DNA of 64,000 nucleotides from Streptacidiphilus carbonis. GTDB lineage: Bacteria > Actinomycetota > Actinomycetes > Streptomycetales > Streptomycetaceae. The stretch lies in the NCBI RefSeq assembly GCF_000787775.1, contig NZ_BBPM01000028.1:1-64000 (forward strand). Reading direction: 5' to 3'. The position numbers were made by a program, and so were the translations under genes. A model generated the notes under the pieces. The model was not told the DNA's origin. It did no database searches and saw only the letters and a list, made by a program, of their open reading frames with translations. This document shows, one piece after another, positions 1 to 8,365 of this stretch (position 1 is its first letter; every line of letters begins with the position of its first letter).

Positions 1-20
1 CCCGCGGGGCCGGGGCGGGG

Positions 21-788
21 TCAGACCGTGCCGCCGCCCAGCGTCAGCCCGCCGTCGAGCACCAGGGTCTGCCCGGTGATCCAGGACGCCTGCTCCGACA
101 GCAGGAACGCCACCGCGCCGCCCACGTCCTCGGGCGCACCCAGCCGCTTCAGCGGGTAGGTCGCCGTCACCGCCTCCTCCTGGCCCATGAACAGGGCCTC
201 CGCGAACTTGGTGCGCACCACGGCGGGCGCCACCGCGTTCACCCGCACGCTGGGGGCCAGCTCATGGGCGAGCTGCTGGGTGAGCTGGATCAGCGCGGCC
301 TTGCTGGCCCCGTACATGCCGATGCCCGGGGCCGGACCCAGTGCGCTGACCGAGGAGACATTGACGATCGCGCCGCCGCGCTCGCGCAGCGACGCCTTGT
401 GGACCAGCTGCACCCAGCCCAGCGTGGACACCAGGTTGATGTCCAGGATCTTGCGGGCCACGGACAGGTCCAGGTCGACCATCGGGCCGTAGGCCGGGTT
501 GGTGCCGACATTGTTGACCAGGTGGTCGATCTGGCCGAAGCGCTCCATGGCCCGGTCCACCACCTCGACGCGGTGCGCCTCGTCATGGCTCTTGCCGGCG
601 ATGCCGAGGACCAGCTCCGGGCCGCCGAGCCGCTCCACCGCCGCGGCCAGGCTCTCGGTGTCCCGGCCGGTGATCACCACCCGCTCGCCCCGGGCCACCA
701 GCGCCCCGGCGACGGCGAAGCCGATGCCTCGGCTGGCCCCGGTCACCAGCGCGACCTTGTTGCTCGGCGTCGTGTCGTTACCAGTCAT
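21..788 (-). CDS. SDR family oxidoreductase
   Basis: A 255-aa short-chain dehydrogenase/reductase, expected to interconvert a hydroxyl and a keto group with NAD(P)(H) in the cytoplasm. Visible are the cofactor motif TGASRGIG near the N-terminus, an NNVG segment, the catalytic Ser plus YGASK (YxxxK) and the usual ITG...LDGG end. ATG at 788 is preferred over GTG at 797 because GGAAGGG lies 8 nt upstream. It follows the dehydrogenase gene ending at 813 by 24 nt and is the last visible gene of a leftward acyl-CoA operon. A 3-hydroxyacyl-CoA or similar dehydrogenase step is inferred from context; the substrate cannot be read from sequence. Confidence 0.9.
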   Translation of the reverse strand: MTGNDTTPSNKVALVTGASRGIGFAVAGALVARGERVVITGRDTESLAAAVERLGGPELVLGIAGKSHDEAHRVEVVDRAMERFGQIDHLVNNVGTNPAYGPMVDLDLSVARKILDINLVSTLGWVQLVHKASLRERGGAIVNVSSVSALGPAPGIGMYGASKAALIQLTQQLAHELAPSVRVNAVAPAVVRTKFAEALFMGQEEAVTATYPLKRLGAPEDVGGAVAFLLSEQASWITGQTLVLDGGLTLGGGTV

Positions 789-812
789 TGCGTGCACCCT
801 TCCGGATTTCTG

Positions 813-1922
813 CTAGAGCGTGAGGTCGACCAGCTGCGCGAGCGCGGCCCGGTGCCGGTCGGCGGTGCCCAGGGCGATCGAAGCGCTCTTGGCCCGCTTG
901 AGGTAGAGATGGGCCGGGTGCTCCCAGGTGAAGCCGATTCCGCCGTGCAGCTGCACCGCCTCCTCGGCCGCGACGACCGCGACGGGCGAGGCGAAGGCCT
1001 GCGCCAGCGCCGACGAGACGGCCAGGTCGGTCCCGGTCGCGGCAGCGGCGGCGGCGCTCCGGGCGACGGCGCGCAGCTGCGCCACCGACACCCACAGGTC
1101 GGCCAGCCGGTGCTTGACGGCCTGGAAGGAGCCGACCGGGCGGCCGAACTGGTGACGCTCCTTCACATAGGCGGTGGTGGTCTCCAGCGCCCACTCGGCG
1201 ACGCCCAGCTGCTCGGAGGCCAGCAGCGCGGCGCCGGTGGCCAGCGCGGTCCCCAGGACGGCGACTGCGGCGTCCCCGGAAGCGATCCGGCGGCCGGCCG
1301 CAGCGTCCAGGACCAGGTCGGCGAGCGGCCTGGTCATGTCCAGACTCACCACCGGCACGACGGTGAAGTCCTCCACCGCGTACAGCCCGGCCGACCCGTC
1401 CCGGTCCAGGGCCGGGACCAGCAGCACTCCGGCCGTACGGGCGTCCGCGACCAGGCGCGCCCTCCCGTGCAGCCGCCCGTCGGAGCCGGTCCGGACGGCG
1501 GAGGGGAAGGGGGCCGACGGTGCCGTGCCGAAGGGCACGGCCAGGGCGGCCACCAGCTCGCCGGAGGCCACCCGGGGCAGCAGCTCGGTCTCCTCGGCGG
1601 CCAGCAGCGCCGCCGTGGCCAGCACCGCGCTGCCGAGGTAGGGGACCGGCGCCGCGGCGCGGCCCAGCTCCTCCAGCACCACGGCGGTCTCCCGCCAGCC
1701 CGCCCCGGCGCCGCCCCACTTCTCCGGCACGGCGAGGCCGGTGACGCCCAGTTCGTCCGCCAGCGCCCGCCAGAGCGCGGTGTCGACGGGCTGCTCGCTC
1801 TCGGTCCTGGCGAGGGTCGCCGCCTGCGGCGCGCGGGCCGCCAGCAGCGCCCTGACGTTGCCGCGGAGCTCCTGCTCCACCTCGGAGTACTGGAGATCGG
1901 TCGATTCGGTCGATTCGCTCAT
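813..1922 (-). CDS. Acyl-CoA dehydrogenase family protein, likely non-catalytic partner subunit
   Basis: A 369-aa acyl-CoA dehydrogenase-fold protein (FAD, acyl-CoA alpha,beta-desaturation). The C-terminal half carries the family segment QLHGGIGFTWEHPAHLYLKRA, but the end reads SIALGTADRH, with no Glu where the catalytic base of the EGG/EGT motif would sit. The start ATG at 1922 overlaps the stop of the upstream dehydrogenase (ATGA, 1919-1922), so the two are translationally coupled. Adjacent unequal ACAD pairs of this kind form alpha2beta2 heteromers in mycobacterial steroid and fatty-acid degradation (family knowledge). I infer that this protein is the partner chain of the 1919-3112 product. 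A longer in-frame extension to 2288 is a shadow of that neighbour. Confidence 0.88.
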   Translation of the reverse strand: MSESTESTDLQYSEVEQELRGNVRALLAARAPQAATLARTESEQPVDTALWRALADELGVTGLAVPEKWGGAGAGWRETAVVLEELGRAAAPVPYLGSAVLATAALLAAEETELLPRVASGELVAALAVPFGTAPSAPFPSAVRTGSDGRLHGRARLVADARTAGVLLVPALDRDGSAGLYAVEDFTVVPVVSLDMTRPLADLVLDAAAGRRIASGDAAVAVLGTALATGAALLASEQLGVAEWALETTTAYVKERHQFGRPVGSFQAVKHRLADLWVSVAQLRAVARSAAAAAATGTDLAVSSALAQAFASPVAVVAAEEAVQLHGGIGFTWEHPAHLYLKRAKSASIALGTADRHRAALAQLVDLTL

Positions 1923-3112
1923 CGCGGCAGGTCCTTCCAGGCGACGTCCTTGTCGACGCGGATCTCCTGGGGCAGTCCCAGGACCCGCTCGGCGATGATG
2001 TTCCGCAGGATCTCCGAGGTCCCGCCCTCGATCGAGTTGCCCTTGGCCCGCAGATAGCGGTAGCCGGGTGTGCCGCCCTCCATCGAGGGGTGCGAGGGCC
2101 TGCGGAAGGTCCAGTCGTCGTAGACCAGGCCCTCGTCGCCGAGCAGTTCCAGCTCCAGACCGGAGATCTGCTGGTTCAGCCGTGCGAAGGCGAGCTTGGC
2201 GGCGGAGCCCTCCGGGCCCGGCTGCCCCGCGGCCAGCTGCTGGCGCAGCCGCTCGCCGGTGAGCCTGGCCGCCTCGGCCTCCACCCACAGCCGCAGCAAG
2301 CCGTCCTGCAGACCGGGGGTGCGCAGCTCCGGCCGCTCGCGCCAGGTAGCGGCGACGGTGCCGATCAGCCCTCCCTCACGGGGGAGCGCGCTGCCGCCGA
2401 TGGCGACCCGCTCGTTCATCAGCGTGGTCTGGGCGACCCGCCAGCCGTCGCCCACCTCGCCGAGCCGCCGGCTGTCGGGGATCCGGACGCCGGTCAGGAA
2501 GACCTCGTTGAACTCGGCCTCGCCGGTGGCCTGCCGCAGCGGGCGGACCTCGACGCCGGGCGCGGTCATGTCGCAGAGGAAGTAGGTCATGCCGCGGTGC
2601 TTGGGCACCGACGGGTCGCTGCGGGTGACCAGGATCGCCCACTGCGCCTCGTGCGCCAGCGAGGTCCACACCTTCTGCCCGTCCACCACCCAGGAGTCGC
2701 CGTCACGGACGGCGCGGGTGCCGAGCGCGGCGAGGTCGGAGCCGGCGCCGGGCTCGCTGAACAGCTGGCACCAGACCTCCTCGCCGGTCCACAGCGGGCG
2801 CAGGAAGCGCCGGTGGATCTCGGTGTCGCCGAAGGCCAGGAGGGTGGGCGCGGCCATGCCCAGGCCGATGCCGTGCCGCCCGGGGTCCAGCACGGGGGCT
2901 CCGGCGACGGCGAACTCCTCGTTCACCGCCTGCTGCAGTGAACGCGGGGCGTTGCGGCCACCGAGGCCGACCGGGAAATGGATCCAGGCGAGGCCGGCGT
3001 CGTAGCGGGCGCCGAGGAAGTCTGCGACGGGCGTGGTGGTGGGGTCGTGCGCGGCCAGCAGCTCCCGTACGGCGGCGCGGAGGGCTGGTTCGCTGATCTC
3101 AGGTGTGCTCAT
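1919..3112 (-). CDS. Acyl-CoA dehydrogenase, catalytic subunit candidate
   Basis: A 397-aa acyl-CoA dehydrogenase. The middle domain shows the flavin-contact region FSEPGAGSDLAALGTRAVRD, followed by GQKVWTS. The C-terminal domain ends with SIEGGTSEILRNIIAERVLG, which supplies the expected catalytic Glu. ATG at 3112 was chosen because the longer frame to 3313 runs through an intergenic palindrome. The gene overlaps the next ACAD gene by 4 nt. It follows the SDR gene (stop 3288) by 175 nt, a gap filled by a large inverted repeat that may separate two expression units. With its neighbour it should desaturate an acyl-CoA, possibly with a branched or cyclic acyl group; the substrate is unknown. 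Confidence 0.9.
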   Translation of the reverse strand: MSTPEISEPALRAAVRELLAAHDPTTTPVADFLGARYDAGLAWIHFPVGLGGRNAPRSLQQAVNEEFAVAGAPVLDPGRHGIGLGMAAPTLLAFGDTEIHRRFLRPLWTGEEVWCQLFSEPGAGSDLAALGTRAVRDGDSWVVDGQKVWTSLAHEAQWAILVTRSDPSVPKHRGMTYFLCDMTAPGVEVRPLRQATGEAEFNEVFLTGVRIPDSRRLGEVGDGWRVAQTTLMNERVAIGGSALPREGGLIGTVAATWRERPELRTPGLQDGLLRLWVEAEAARLTGERLRQQLAAGQPGPEGSAAKLAFARLNQQISGLELELLGDEGLVYDDWTFRRPSHPSMEGGTPGYRYLRAKGNSIEGGTSEILRNIIAERVLGLPQEIRVDKDVAWKDLPR

Positions 3113-3168
3113 GGGGGTGGGACCCTCTCGACGGTGAGCGGGGGATCTTTGACTGCGGGGCGTGCCTG

Positions 3169-3264
3169 GCTGGTCGTGCAGTTCCCCGCGCCCCCAGGGA
3201 GGTGCAACCGGCCCACAGCGGTTCAGTTGCAGCCCCCCAGGGGCCCGGGAACTGCGCGACCAGC
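3169..3264. repeat. Long intergenic palindrome, copy 1 of the CGCGGGGAACTG family
   Basis: Outer arms GCTGGTCG (3169-3176) and CGACCAGC (3257-3264) enclose further arms built on GCAGTTCCCCGCGCCCCC and its imperfect complement, with an inner GTGCAA/TTGCAG pair. It lies between co-directional genes of the leftward operon, so it may end or attenuate transcription between the SDR and the ACAD pair. The same core occurs at 17924-18011 and 8286-8365, and the flanking GGTCCGCAGCCGA also recurs beside the 17.9-kb copy. Confidence 0.8.
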
Positions 3265-3287
3265 TGTCCACGGTCCGCAGCCGACAA

Positions 3288-4061
3288 CTAGTCCAGCGGT
3301 CCGCCGGCCACATACACCACCTGGCCGGACACGAACCCGGCCCCCTCGCTGACGAGGAACGAGACGGTGTGCGCGATGTCGTCCGGGACGCCGACCCGCG
3401 CCACCGGGATCTGTGTGGCCGCTGCCGCCTTGAAGTCCTCGAAGCCCATGCCCACCCGCGCAGCGGTGGCCGCGGTCATGTCGGTGGCGATGAACCCCGG
3501 GGCGACCGCGTTGGCGGTGATGCCGAACTTGCCGAGCTCCTTGGCCAGGGTCTTGGTGAAGCCCTGCAACCCGGCCTTGGCGGCGGAGTAGTTGGCCTGG
3601 CCGCGGTTCCCCAGTGCCGACGAGGAGGAGAGGTTGACGATGCGTCCGTAGTTGGCGTCCACCATGTGCTTCTGGACCGCCTTGGACATCAGGAACGCGC
3701 CCTTGAGGTGCACGTTCATGACGGTGTCCCAGTCGTTCTCGCTCATCTTGAAGAGCAGGTTGTCGCGCAGCACGCCGGCGTTGTTGACCAGCACGGTCGG
3801 CGCGCCCAGCTCGGCGACGATCCGCTCGATCGCGGCGGCGACCTGCTCGGCGTTGCTGACGTCCGCGCCGACGGCGATGGCCCGGCCGCCCGCGGCGGTG
3901 ATCTTCTCGACGGTGTCCTTGCCGGCCGCCTCCTCCAGGTCCACCACGGCCACGGCGAAGCCGTCGGCGGCGAGGCGGATCGCGGTGGCGGCGCCGATGC
4001 CGCGGGCACCGCCGGTGACGACGGCGACGCGGGGGGTCTGTTCGGTCATGGCAGTTGTCAT
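3288..4061 (-). CDS. SDR family oxidoreductase (FabG-like)
   Basis: A 257-aa short-chain dehydrogenase resembling 3-oxoacyl-ACP reductases. Visible are TGGARGIGAATAIRL for the dinucleotide, NNAGVLRDNL, the catalytic Ser in NLSSSSALG and YSAAK, and a glycine-rich end. The start may instead be ATG at 4049 (MTEQ...); GAAGGA lies directly before 4061 and 12 nt before 4049, so the choice is open. It stands 53 nt after the ACAD gene ending at 4115. In this operon a dehydrogenase for a hydroxyacyl-CoA intermediate is inferred rather than fatty acid synthesis, because no ACP or ketosynthase gene is near. Confidence 0.88.
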   Translation of the reverse strand: MTTAMTEQTPRVAVVTGGARGIGAATAIRLAADGFAVAVVDLEEAAGKDTVEKITAAGGRAIAVGADVSNAEQVAAAIERIVAELGAPTVLVNNAGVLRDNLLFKMSENDWDTVMNVHLKGAFLMSKAVQKHMVDANYGRIVNLSSSSALGNRGQANYSAAKAGLQGFTKTLAKELGKFGITANAVAPGFIATDMTAATAARVGMGFEDFKAAAATQIPVARVGVPDDIAHTVSFLVSEGAGFVSGQVVYVAGGPLD

Positions 4062-4114
4062 TCCTTCGTTGAGGGGGAGTCCGCTGAGGGGGAGTGCGTT
4101 GAGTGGGGGTCGGG

Positions 4115-5347
4115 TCAGTGGGAGGCGGCTTCGGCGCGGTAGGGCTTCAGCTCGCGGTGCGCCAGCGAGCGCCGGTGCACCTCGTCCGGGCCGTCAGCGA
4201 AGCGCAGGGTGCGGGTCTGCGCCCACAGGTTCGCCAGCGGGAAGTCCTGGGAGATCCCGCCGCCGCCGTGCGCCTGGATCGCCTTGTCGAGGATCCACTC
4301 CACGGTGGACGGCGTGGCGATCTTGATGGCCTGGATCTCGGTGTGGGCGCCCTTGTTGCCGACGGTGTCCATCAGCCAGGCGGTCTTCAGCACCAGCAGC
4401 CGCAGCTGCTCGATCCGGACCCTGGACTCGGCGATCCACTCCTGCACCACGCCCTGCTCGGCCAGCGGCTGGCCGAACGCGGTACGGGAGACGGCCCGAC
4501 GGCACATCAGTTCCAGGCCGCGCTCGGCCATGCCGATCAGCCGCATGCAGTGGTGGATCCGGCCGGGGCCGAGCCGGGCCTGGGCGATGGCGAAGCCCAT
4601 CCCCTCACCCGCGATCAGGTTCTCGACCGGGACCCGGACGTCGTGGAAGTCGATCTCGGCGTGGCCGCCGTGGGCGCCGTCGGTGTAGCCGAAGACATGC
4701 ATGCCCCGGCGGATCTCCACCCCGGGCGTGTCGCGCGGCACCAGCACCATGCTCTGCTGCTGGTGCTTCGGCGCGTCGGGGTCGGTCCGGCCCATGACCA
4801 CCAGGATCTCGCAGGCCGGGTCCATGGCGCCGGAGGACCACCATTTGCGCCCGTTGATCACGTACTCCCCGCCCTGCCGCTCGATGCGGGTGGCGATGTT
4901 GGCGGCGTCGGAGGAGGCGACCTCGGGCTCGGTCATGCAGAAGGCGCTGCGGATCTCGCCCTCCAGCAGCGGCTCCAGCCAGCGCTTGCGCTGCTCCGGG
5001 GAGCCGAACTGGGCCAGCAGCTCCATGTTCCCGGTGTCGGGCGCGGCGCAGTTCAGTGCCTCCGGGGCCAGGTGCGGCACTCGGCCGGTGATCTCGGCCA
5101 GCGGAGCGTACTGGAGGTTGGTCAGCCCGGCGCCGCCGTGCTCCGTTCCTGGCAGGAAGAGATTCCACAGGCCGCGACGGCGCGCCTCGGCCTTGAGCTC
5201 CGCCATCACCGGCGGGCGGCTCCACTCGTTCCCGGCGTCGGCGAGCTGCCGGGCGGCCACCGCCTCGGCCGGGTAGACCAGCTCGTCCATGAAGGCGAGC
5301 AGTCGTTCCTGCAGTTCGCGGGTGCGGTCGTCGTACCGGAAGTCCAT
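4115..5347 (-). CDS. ACAD10/11-type acyl-CoA dehydrogenase family protein
   Basis: A 410-aa acyl-CoA dehydrogenase-fold flavoprotein. It has [16 protein letters not shown] and [11 protein letters not shown] in the middle region, and [15 protein letters not shown] followed by [17 protein letters not shown] at the end. The ADGPDEVH block stands where ordinary members have the catalytic YEGT; this Asp version is typical of the ACAD10/11 branch (family knowledge). Its ATG shares one base with the stop of the upstream kinase-like gene (TGATG, 5345-5349). In mammalian ACAD10/11 the kinase and dehydrogenase domains are fused, and in the Pseudomonas levulinate pathway (LvaA/LvaC) separate proteins work together. 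A role in removing a phosphorylated 4-hydroxyl from an acyl-CoA is therefore inferred. Confidence 0.9.
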   Translation of the reverse strand: MDFRYDDRTRELQERLLAFMDELVYPAEAVAARQLADAGNEWSRPPVMAELKAEARRRGLWNLFLPGTEHGGAGLTNLQYAPLAEITGRVPHLAPEALNCAAPDTGNMELLAQFGSPEQRKRWLEPLLEGEIRSAFCMTEPEVASSDAANIATRIERQGGEYVINGRKWWSSGAMDPACEILVVMGRTDPDAPKHQQQSMVLVPRDTPGVEIRRGMHVFGYTDGAHGGHAEIDFHDVRVPVENLIAGEGMGFAIAQARLGPGRIHHCMRLIGMAERGLELMCRRAVSRTAFGQPLAEQGVVQEWIAESRVRIEQLRLLVLKTAWLMDTVGNKGAHTEIQAIKIATPSTVEWILDKAIQAHGGGGISQDFPLANLWAQTRTLRFADGPDEVHRRSLAHRELKPYRAEAASH

Positions 5348-6390
5348 CAGTCTGCCTCCAGCTTGAGAAGGGTCTCCAGGGCGGAGCTGACCAGCGGCGC
5401 GACCATGTCGCCCACGTGCGAGAAGCCCTCGCCGACGGTCTTGCCCTGGGTGTAGCGGAAGTGGATGCCCTCGGCGATGACCGCCAGCTTGTAACCGGCG
5501 AAGGCCGTGTACCAGGGGAGCGGGGCGAGGTCCAGGCCGGTGCGTCCGGCGTAGCGGTCGAGCAGGTCGTCCATGGGTGGGAAGCCGGCCTCGGCGCTGA
5601 CCGCGCCGGCGACCGGATTGCCGGGCAGGTCGCGGGAGACGTCCCAGTAGACCTTCATCAGGCCGACGTCTGCGAGGGGGTCGCCCAGGGTCGCCATCTC
5701 CCAGTCGAGCACCGCGGCGACGCTGTCGTCGTCGGCGATCACGGTGTTGTCCAGACGGTAGTCGCCGTGCACGATCGCGGGCCGCTGGCTCGCCGGGACC
5801 CGCCGGCCCAGCCGCCGCTGCAGCTCGTCCGCCCCGGGGATCTCACGGCTCCGGGAGGCCTCGAACTGCCGGAACCAGCGGGACACCTGACGTTCCAGAT
5901 AGCCCTCGGGACGGCCGAACTCCGCGAGCCCCACCGCCGACGGGTCCACGGCATGCAGTTCGGCCAGTACGTCGACCAGCCGGTAGGAGAGCGCCCTGGC
6001 CCGCTCGGGACCGAGGTCCGCCGAGTCCTCGGCGAACCGGTAGACCCGTCCGGGGACCTCGTCCATCAGATAGAACGGCGCGCCGAGCACCTCGGCGTCG
6101 GTGCACAGCAGGTGCACCCCGGGCACCGGGACGCTGCTGCCGGCGAGGGCCGCGATCACCTGGTACTCGCGGGACATGTCGTGCGCGGTCGCCAGCACAT
6201 GGCCCAGCGGGGGACGGCGCAGCACCCAGCGGTGCCGGTCGTCGTGCAGCCGATAGGTCAGATTGGACTTGCCGCCGCCGATCAGCTCCGCCGCGAGCGA
6301 CCCTTCCACCAGCGCGGGACGGACCCGGTCGAGGTGGTCGCGGAGGCGGCCCAGGTCGAGGCCTGGGAGATCGAGCGATTGCACGGGCAT
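5347..6390 (-). CDS. Phosphotransferase of the APH/ACAD10-kinase family
   Basis: A 347-aa kinase-fold protein. The catalytic loop [10 protein letters not shown] and the metal-binding [16 protein letters not shown] are intact, and an N-terminal [10 protein letters not shown] segment suits the nucleotide-binding loop. ATG at 6390 is chosen for its strong ribosome site (CCAGGAGG) and because the longer frame would cross the promoter. It is the first gene of the leftward operon, divergent from the TetR gene at 6542, and is coupled to the ACAD10/11-type gene. Together these suggest phosphorylation of a hydroxyacyl-CoA (as LvaA does for 4-hydroxyvaleryl-CoA) rather than antibiotic resistance. Substrate range is not visible. 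Confidence 0.9.
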   Translation of the reverse strand: MPVQSLDLPGLDLGRLRDHLDRVRPALVEGSLAAELIGGGKSNLTYRLHDDRHRWVLRRPPLGHVLATAHDMSREYQVIAALAGSSVPVPGVHLLCTDAEVLGAPFYLMDEVPGRVYRFAEDSADLGPERARALSYRLVDVLAELHAVDPSAVGLAEFGRPEGYLERQVSRWFRQFEASRSREIPGADELQRRLGRRVPASQRPAIVHGDYRLDNTVIADDDSVAAVLDWEMATLGDPLADVGLMKVYWDVSRDLPGNPVAGAVSAEAGFPPMDDLLDRYAGRTGLDLAPLPWYTAFAGYKLAVIAEGIHFRYTQGKTVGEGFSHVGDMVAPLVSSALETLLKLEAD

Positions 6391-6459
6391 GCATACCTCC
6401 TGGCACGTTATGCGGCAGAGTGGTGCGGAGGGTGGGAGCACCGGTGCCGCTGCCGCCAC

Positions 6460-6479
6460 CATACCGACTGGTAGGTATG
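6460..6479. promoter_or_regulatory. TetR-type operator in divergent promoter
   Basis: CATACCGACTGGTAGGTATG is an imperfect 20-bp palindrome (8 of 10 symmetric pairs; arms CATACC/GGTATG, inner AC/GT). It lies between the kinase gene (start 6390) and the TetR gene (start 6542), the usual place for an autoregulatory operator. The regulator assignment is inferred from position. Confidence 0.72.
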
Positions 6480-6541
6480 TCGGCTAGAGTGGCCCCGGAC
6501 ACACGCCGGGAGTGCTTCGGCGGACGTCGGAAAGGAACGCC

Positions 6542-7141
6542 ATGGACACAGCAACGCGCGGTGCGGCCCCGCCGGTGCAGGAGCGCCTGCTCGCCGCCGC
6601 CAGCAGACTGTTCGCCGAGCGCGGCTTCGCCCTGACCTCCGTGCAGGAGATCGTCGAGCGCGCCGGGGTGACCAAGGGGGCGATGTACCACTACTACGCC
6701 TCCAAGGACGACCTGCTCCAGCAGATCTACACCCGGCTGCTGGACGTGCAGTCGGCCAGGCTGGAGGCGATAGCCGTCGCCGACCTGCCGGTGCGCGAAC
6801 GGCTCCGCTCGGCCGCCGCCGACGTGGTGGTCAGCACCCTGGAGAACCTGGACGACGCGATGGTCTCCTGGCGTTCCATGCACATGCTCCCGCAGGAGCG
6901 GCTGGCCGAGGTGCGGCTGGAGCGGCGGCGCTACCACGAGCGGTTCCGGGCCCTGATCGAGCGGGGCCAGGCCGAGGGCGTGCTCAGGACCGACGTCTCC
7001 GCGGACCTGGCGACCCATCAGTTCTTCGGCGGGGTACACCATCTCGGCAGTTGGTACCACGCCGACGGCGAACTGACCCCCGCCTCGATCGGTGAGACCT
7101 TCGCCGACCTGTTGCTCAGGGGACTGGACCCATCCGGGTGA
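6542..7141 (+). CDS. TetR/AcrR family transcriptional regulator
   Basis: A 199-aa one-component repressor. The N-terminal helix-turn-helix is clear (FAERGFALTSVQEIVERAGVTKGAMYHYY), followed by an all-helical ligand domain with no recognisable specificity. ATG at 6542 has GGAAAGGAA in front of it. It is transcribed away from the acyl-CoA/kinase operon and shares with it a promoter containing a 20-bp palindrome, so it probably represses that operon and itself until an acyl-CoA ligand binds. Both the ligand type and the target are inferences from context. Confidence 0.93.
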   Translation: MDTATRGAAPPVQERLLAAASRLFAERGFALTSVQEIVERAGVTKGAMYHYYASKDDLLQQIYTRLLDVQSARLEAIAVADLPVRERLRSAAADVVVSTLENLDDAMVSWRSMHMLPQERLAEVRLERRRYHERFRALIERGQAEGVLRTDVSADLATHQFFGGVHHLGSWYHADGELTPASIGETFADLLLRGLDPSG

Positions 7142-7178
7142 TCGTGAATGACCGGAAGGGACCATCCCGGATCACGAT
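7141..7178 (+). terminator. Stem-loop after the TetR gene
   Basis: ATCGTGA (7141-7147) and TCACGAT (7172-7178) form a 7-bp perfect stem starting at the TetR stop codon, with a 24-nt loop. No U-tract follows. It may be a weak terminator or an operator for the next gene. Confidence 0.4.
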
Positions 7179-7396
7179 TAGGCCGCAGGTCCGATCGGCG
7201 TGTCGTCTGGGTTCGGTTGGTTTGTATAGTGTGCGCCAGCAGCCGTCGGTTGCTCGGTGAAACCTCCCCGCACACGGCCCCGGCCGGTACGCGGGAAGCG
7301 GGTACGCCGCTGCCATGCCGCGTGTCCCCCTCCCACGGGGGGTGTGCGAAGGCGTTTTACGAGGGACGGTTCTCTATGGTGCTGGGGGAGATCGAT

Positions 7397-8278
7397 ATGA
7401 CGGGTGCTCCGCTCCGCCTCTCCCAGTCACCGGGACAGCTGATTCGGATAGCCCAACAGGTGCATACCAGGCTCTGGGCGGAGCACGTCGGGCAGGACCT
7501 GACCGCTCCGCAGTACGCCGCGCTGATCGCGCTGGCCGTCGAGCCCGGCGCGGACCAGCGCACGGTGGGGGAGCGGGCGTCGCTGGACAAGGCGACGATG
7601 GCCGAGATGGTGGGCCGGCTGGTCCGCCGCGGTCTGGTGCTGCGCCGCCGCGACCCGGCGGACGGGCGGCGCAAGCTGCTCACGCTCTCGCCGCTCGGCG
7701 TCCGGATCGTCGACGAGGTGTCCCCGGGCGTGGCCCGGGTGCAGCAGGGGCTGCTGGAGCCGCTCACCGAGGCCCAGCGCTGCGAGCTGATGTCGGCGCT
7801 GGCCCGGATGGCGCGGATGGAGGACATGGCGCTGGAGACCATGGTGGAGGCCAGGCCCATCCTGGACGCGCCCAGGGTCGTCGGCTACCTGATCCGGGTG
7901 GCCCAGCAGGTGCACACCCGGCTGTGGACCGAGCTCGCCTCCAATGAGCTCACCGCGCCCCAGCACGCGGTGCTCGCCGCGTTGGCCGAGGAGCCCGGCA
8001 TCGACCAGCGCACGGTCGGCGAGCGGGCGTCGCTGGACAAGGCGACGATGGCCGAACTGATCAGCCGACTGGTGCGGCGGGGCCTGGTGCTGCGTCGGCG
8101 GGACCCCTCGGACGGCCGCCGCAATCTGCTGGCGCTGGCCCCGGCGGGGGCGCAGCTGCTGGAGCAGGTCAACCCGGGCGTCACCGAGGTCCAGAACCGC
8201 ATGCTCGCCCCGCTGGAACCCGCGGAGCGGGTCCGCTGCGTCGAACTCCTCGCGGTAGTCGCCCGCATCGCGGAGTAG
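7397..8278 (+). CDS. Tandem MarR-domain transcriptional regulator
   Basis: A 293-aa protein made of two complete MarR winged-helix units in a row, about residues 14-145 and 163-293. Each has LIRxAQQVHTRLW, a recognition region DQRTVGERASLDKATMAE and a wing RRGLVLRRRDPxDGRR. The units are alike even in DNA: 7571-7605 and 8021-8055 are identical, giving a 450-nt period. MarR proteins normally act as homodimers of about 150 aa, so this chain may fold as a single-chain dimer. ATG at 7397 has GGGGGAG 6 nt upstream; ATG at 7376 is an alternative. It is monocistronic, and its target and ligand are unknown. Confidence 0.9.
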   Translation: MTGAPLRLSQSPGQLIRIAQQVHTRLWAEHVGQDLTAPQYAALIALAVEPGADQRTVGERASLDKATMAEMVGRLVRRGLVLRRRDPADGRRKLLTLSPLGVRIVDEVSPGVARVQQGLLEPLTEAQRCELMSALARMARMEDMALETMVEARPILDAPRVVGYLIRVAQQVHTRLWTELASNELTAPQHAVLAALAEEPGIDQRTVGERASLDKATMAELISRLVRRGLVLRRRDPSDGRRNLLALAPAGAQLLEQVNPGVTEVQNRMLAPLEPAERVRCVELLAVVARIAE

Positions 8279-8285
8279 GCACCTG

Positions 8286-8365
8286 CCTGATGGGCGCGGG
8301 GAACTGAACTGCCGACCATGCACCTCCGTGGAGGGTTGGCAGCGCGGTTCCCCGCGCCCATCAGG
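8286..8365. terminator. Convergent bidirectional hairpin, variant of the CGCGGGGAAC repeat
   Basis: A perfect 19-bp inverted repeat (8286-8304 and 8347-8365; arm CCTGATGGGCGCGGGGAAC) lies between the convergent MarR and ROK genes and overlaps the ROK stop codon. It shares the GGGCGCGGGGAACTG core with the palindromes at 3.2 and 17.9 kb. A shared terminator is the likely role. Confidence 0.75.

Noticed and set aside
264-2057. 597-aa plus-strand reading frame opposite the ACAD and SDR genes
   Set aside because: Arg/Gly/Ala-rich translation without domains; it is antisense to well-supported genes and reflects high GC in third positions.
5347-6390. Aminoglycoside resistance gene
   Set aside because: Kinase motifs are shared across the superfamily; coupling to an ACAD10/11-type gene makes an acyl-CoA role more likely.
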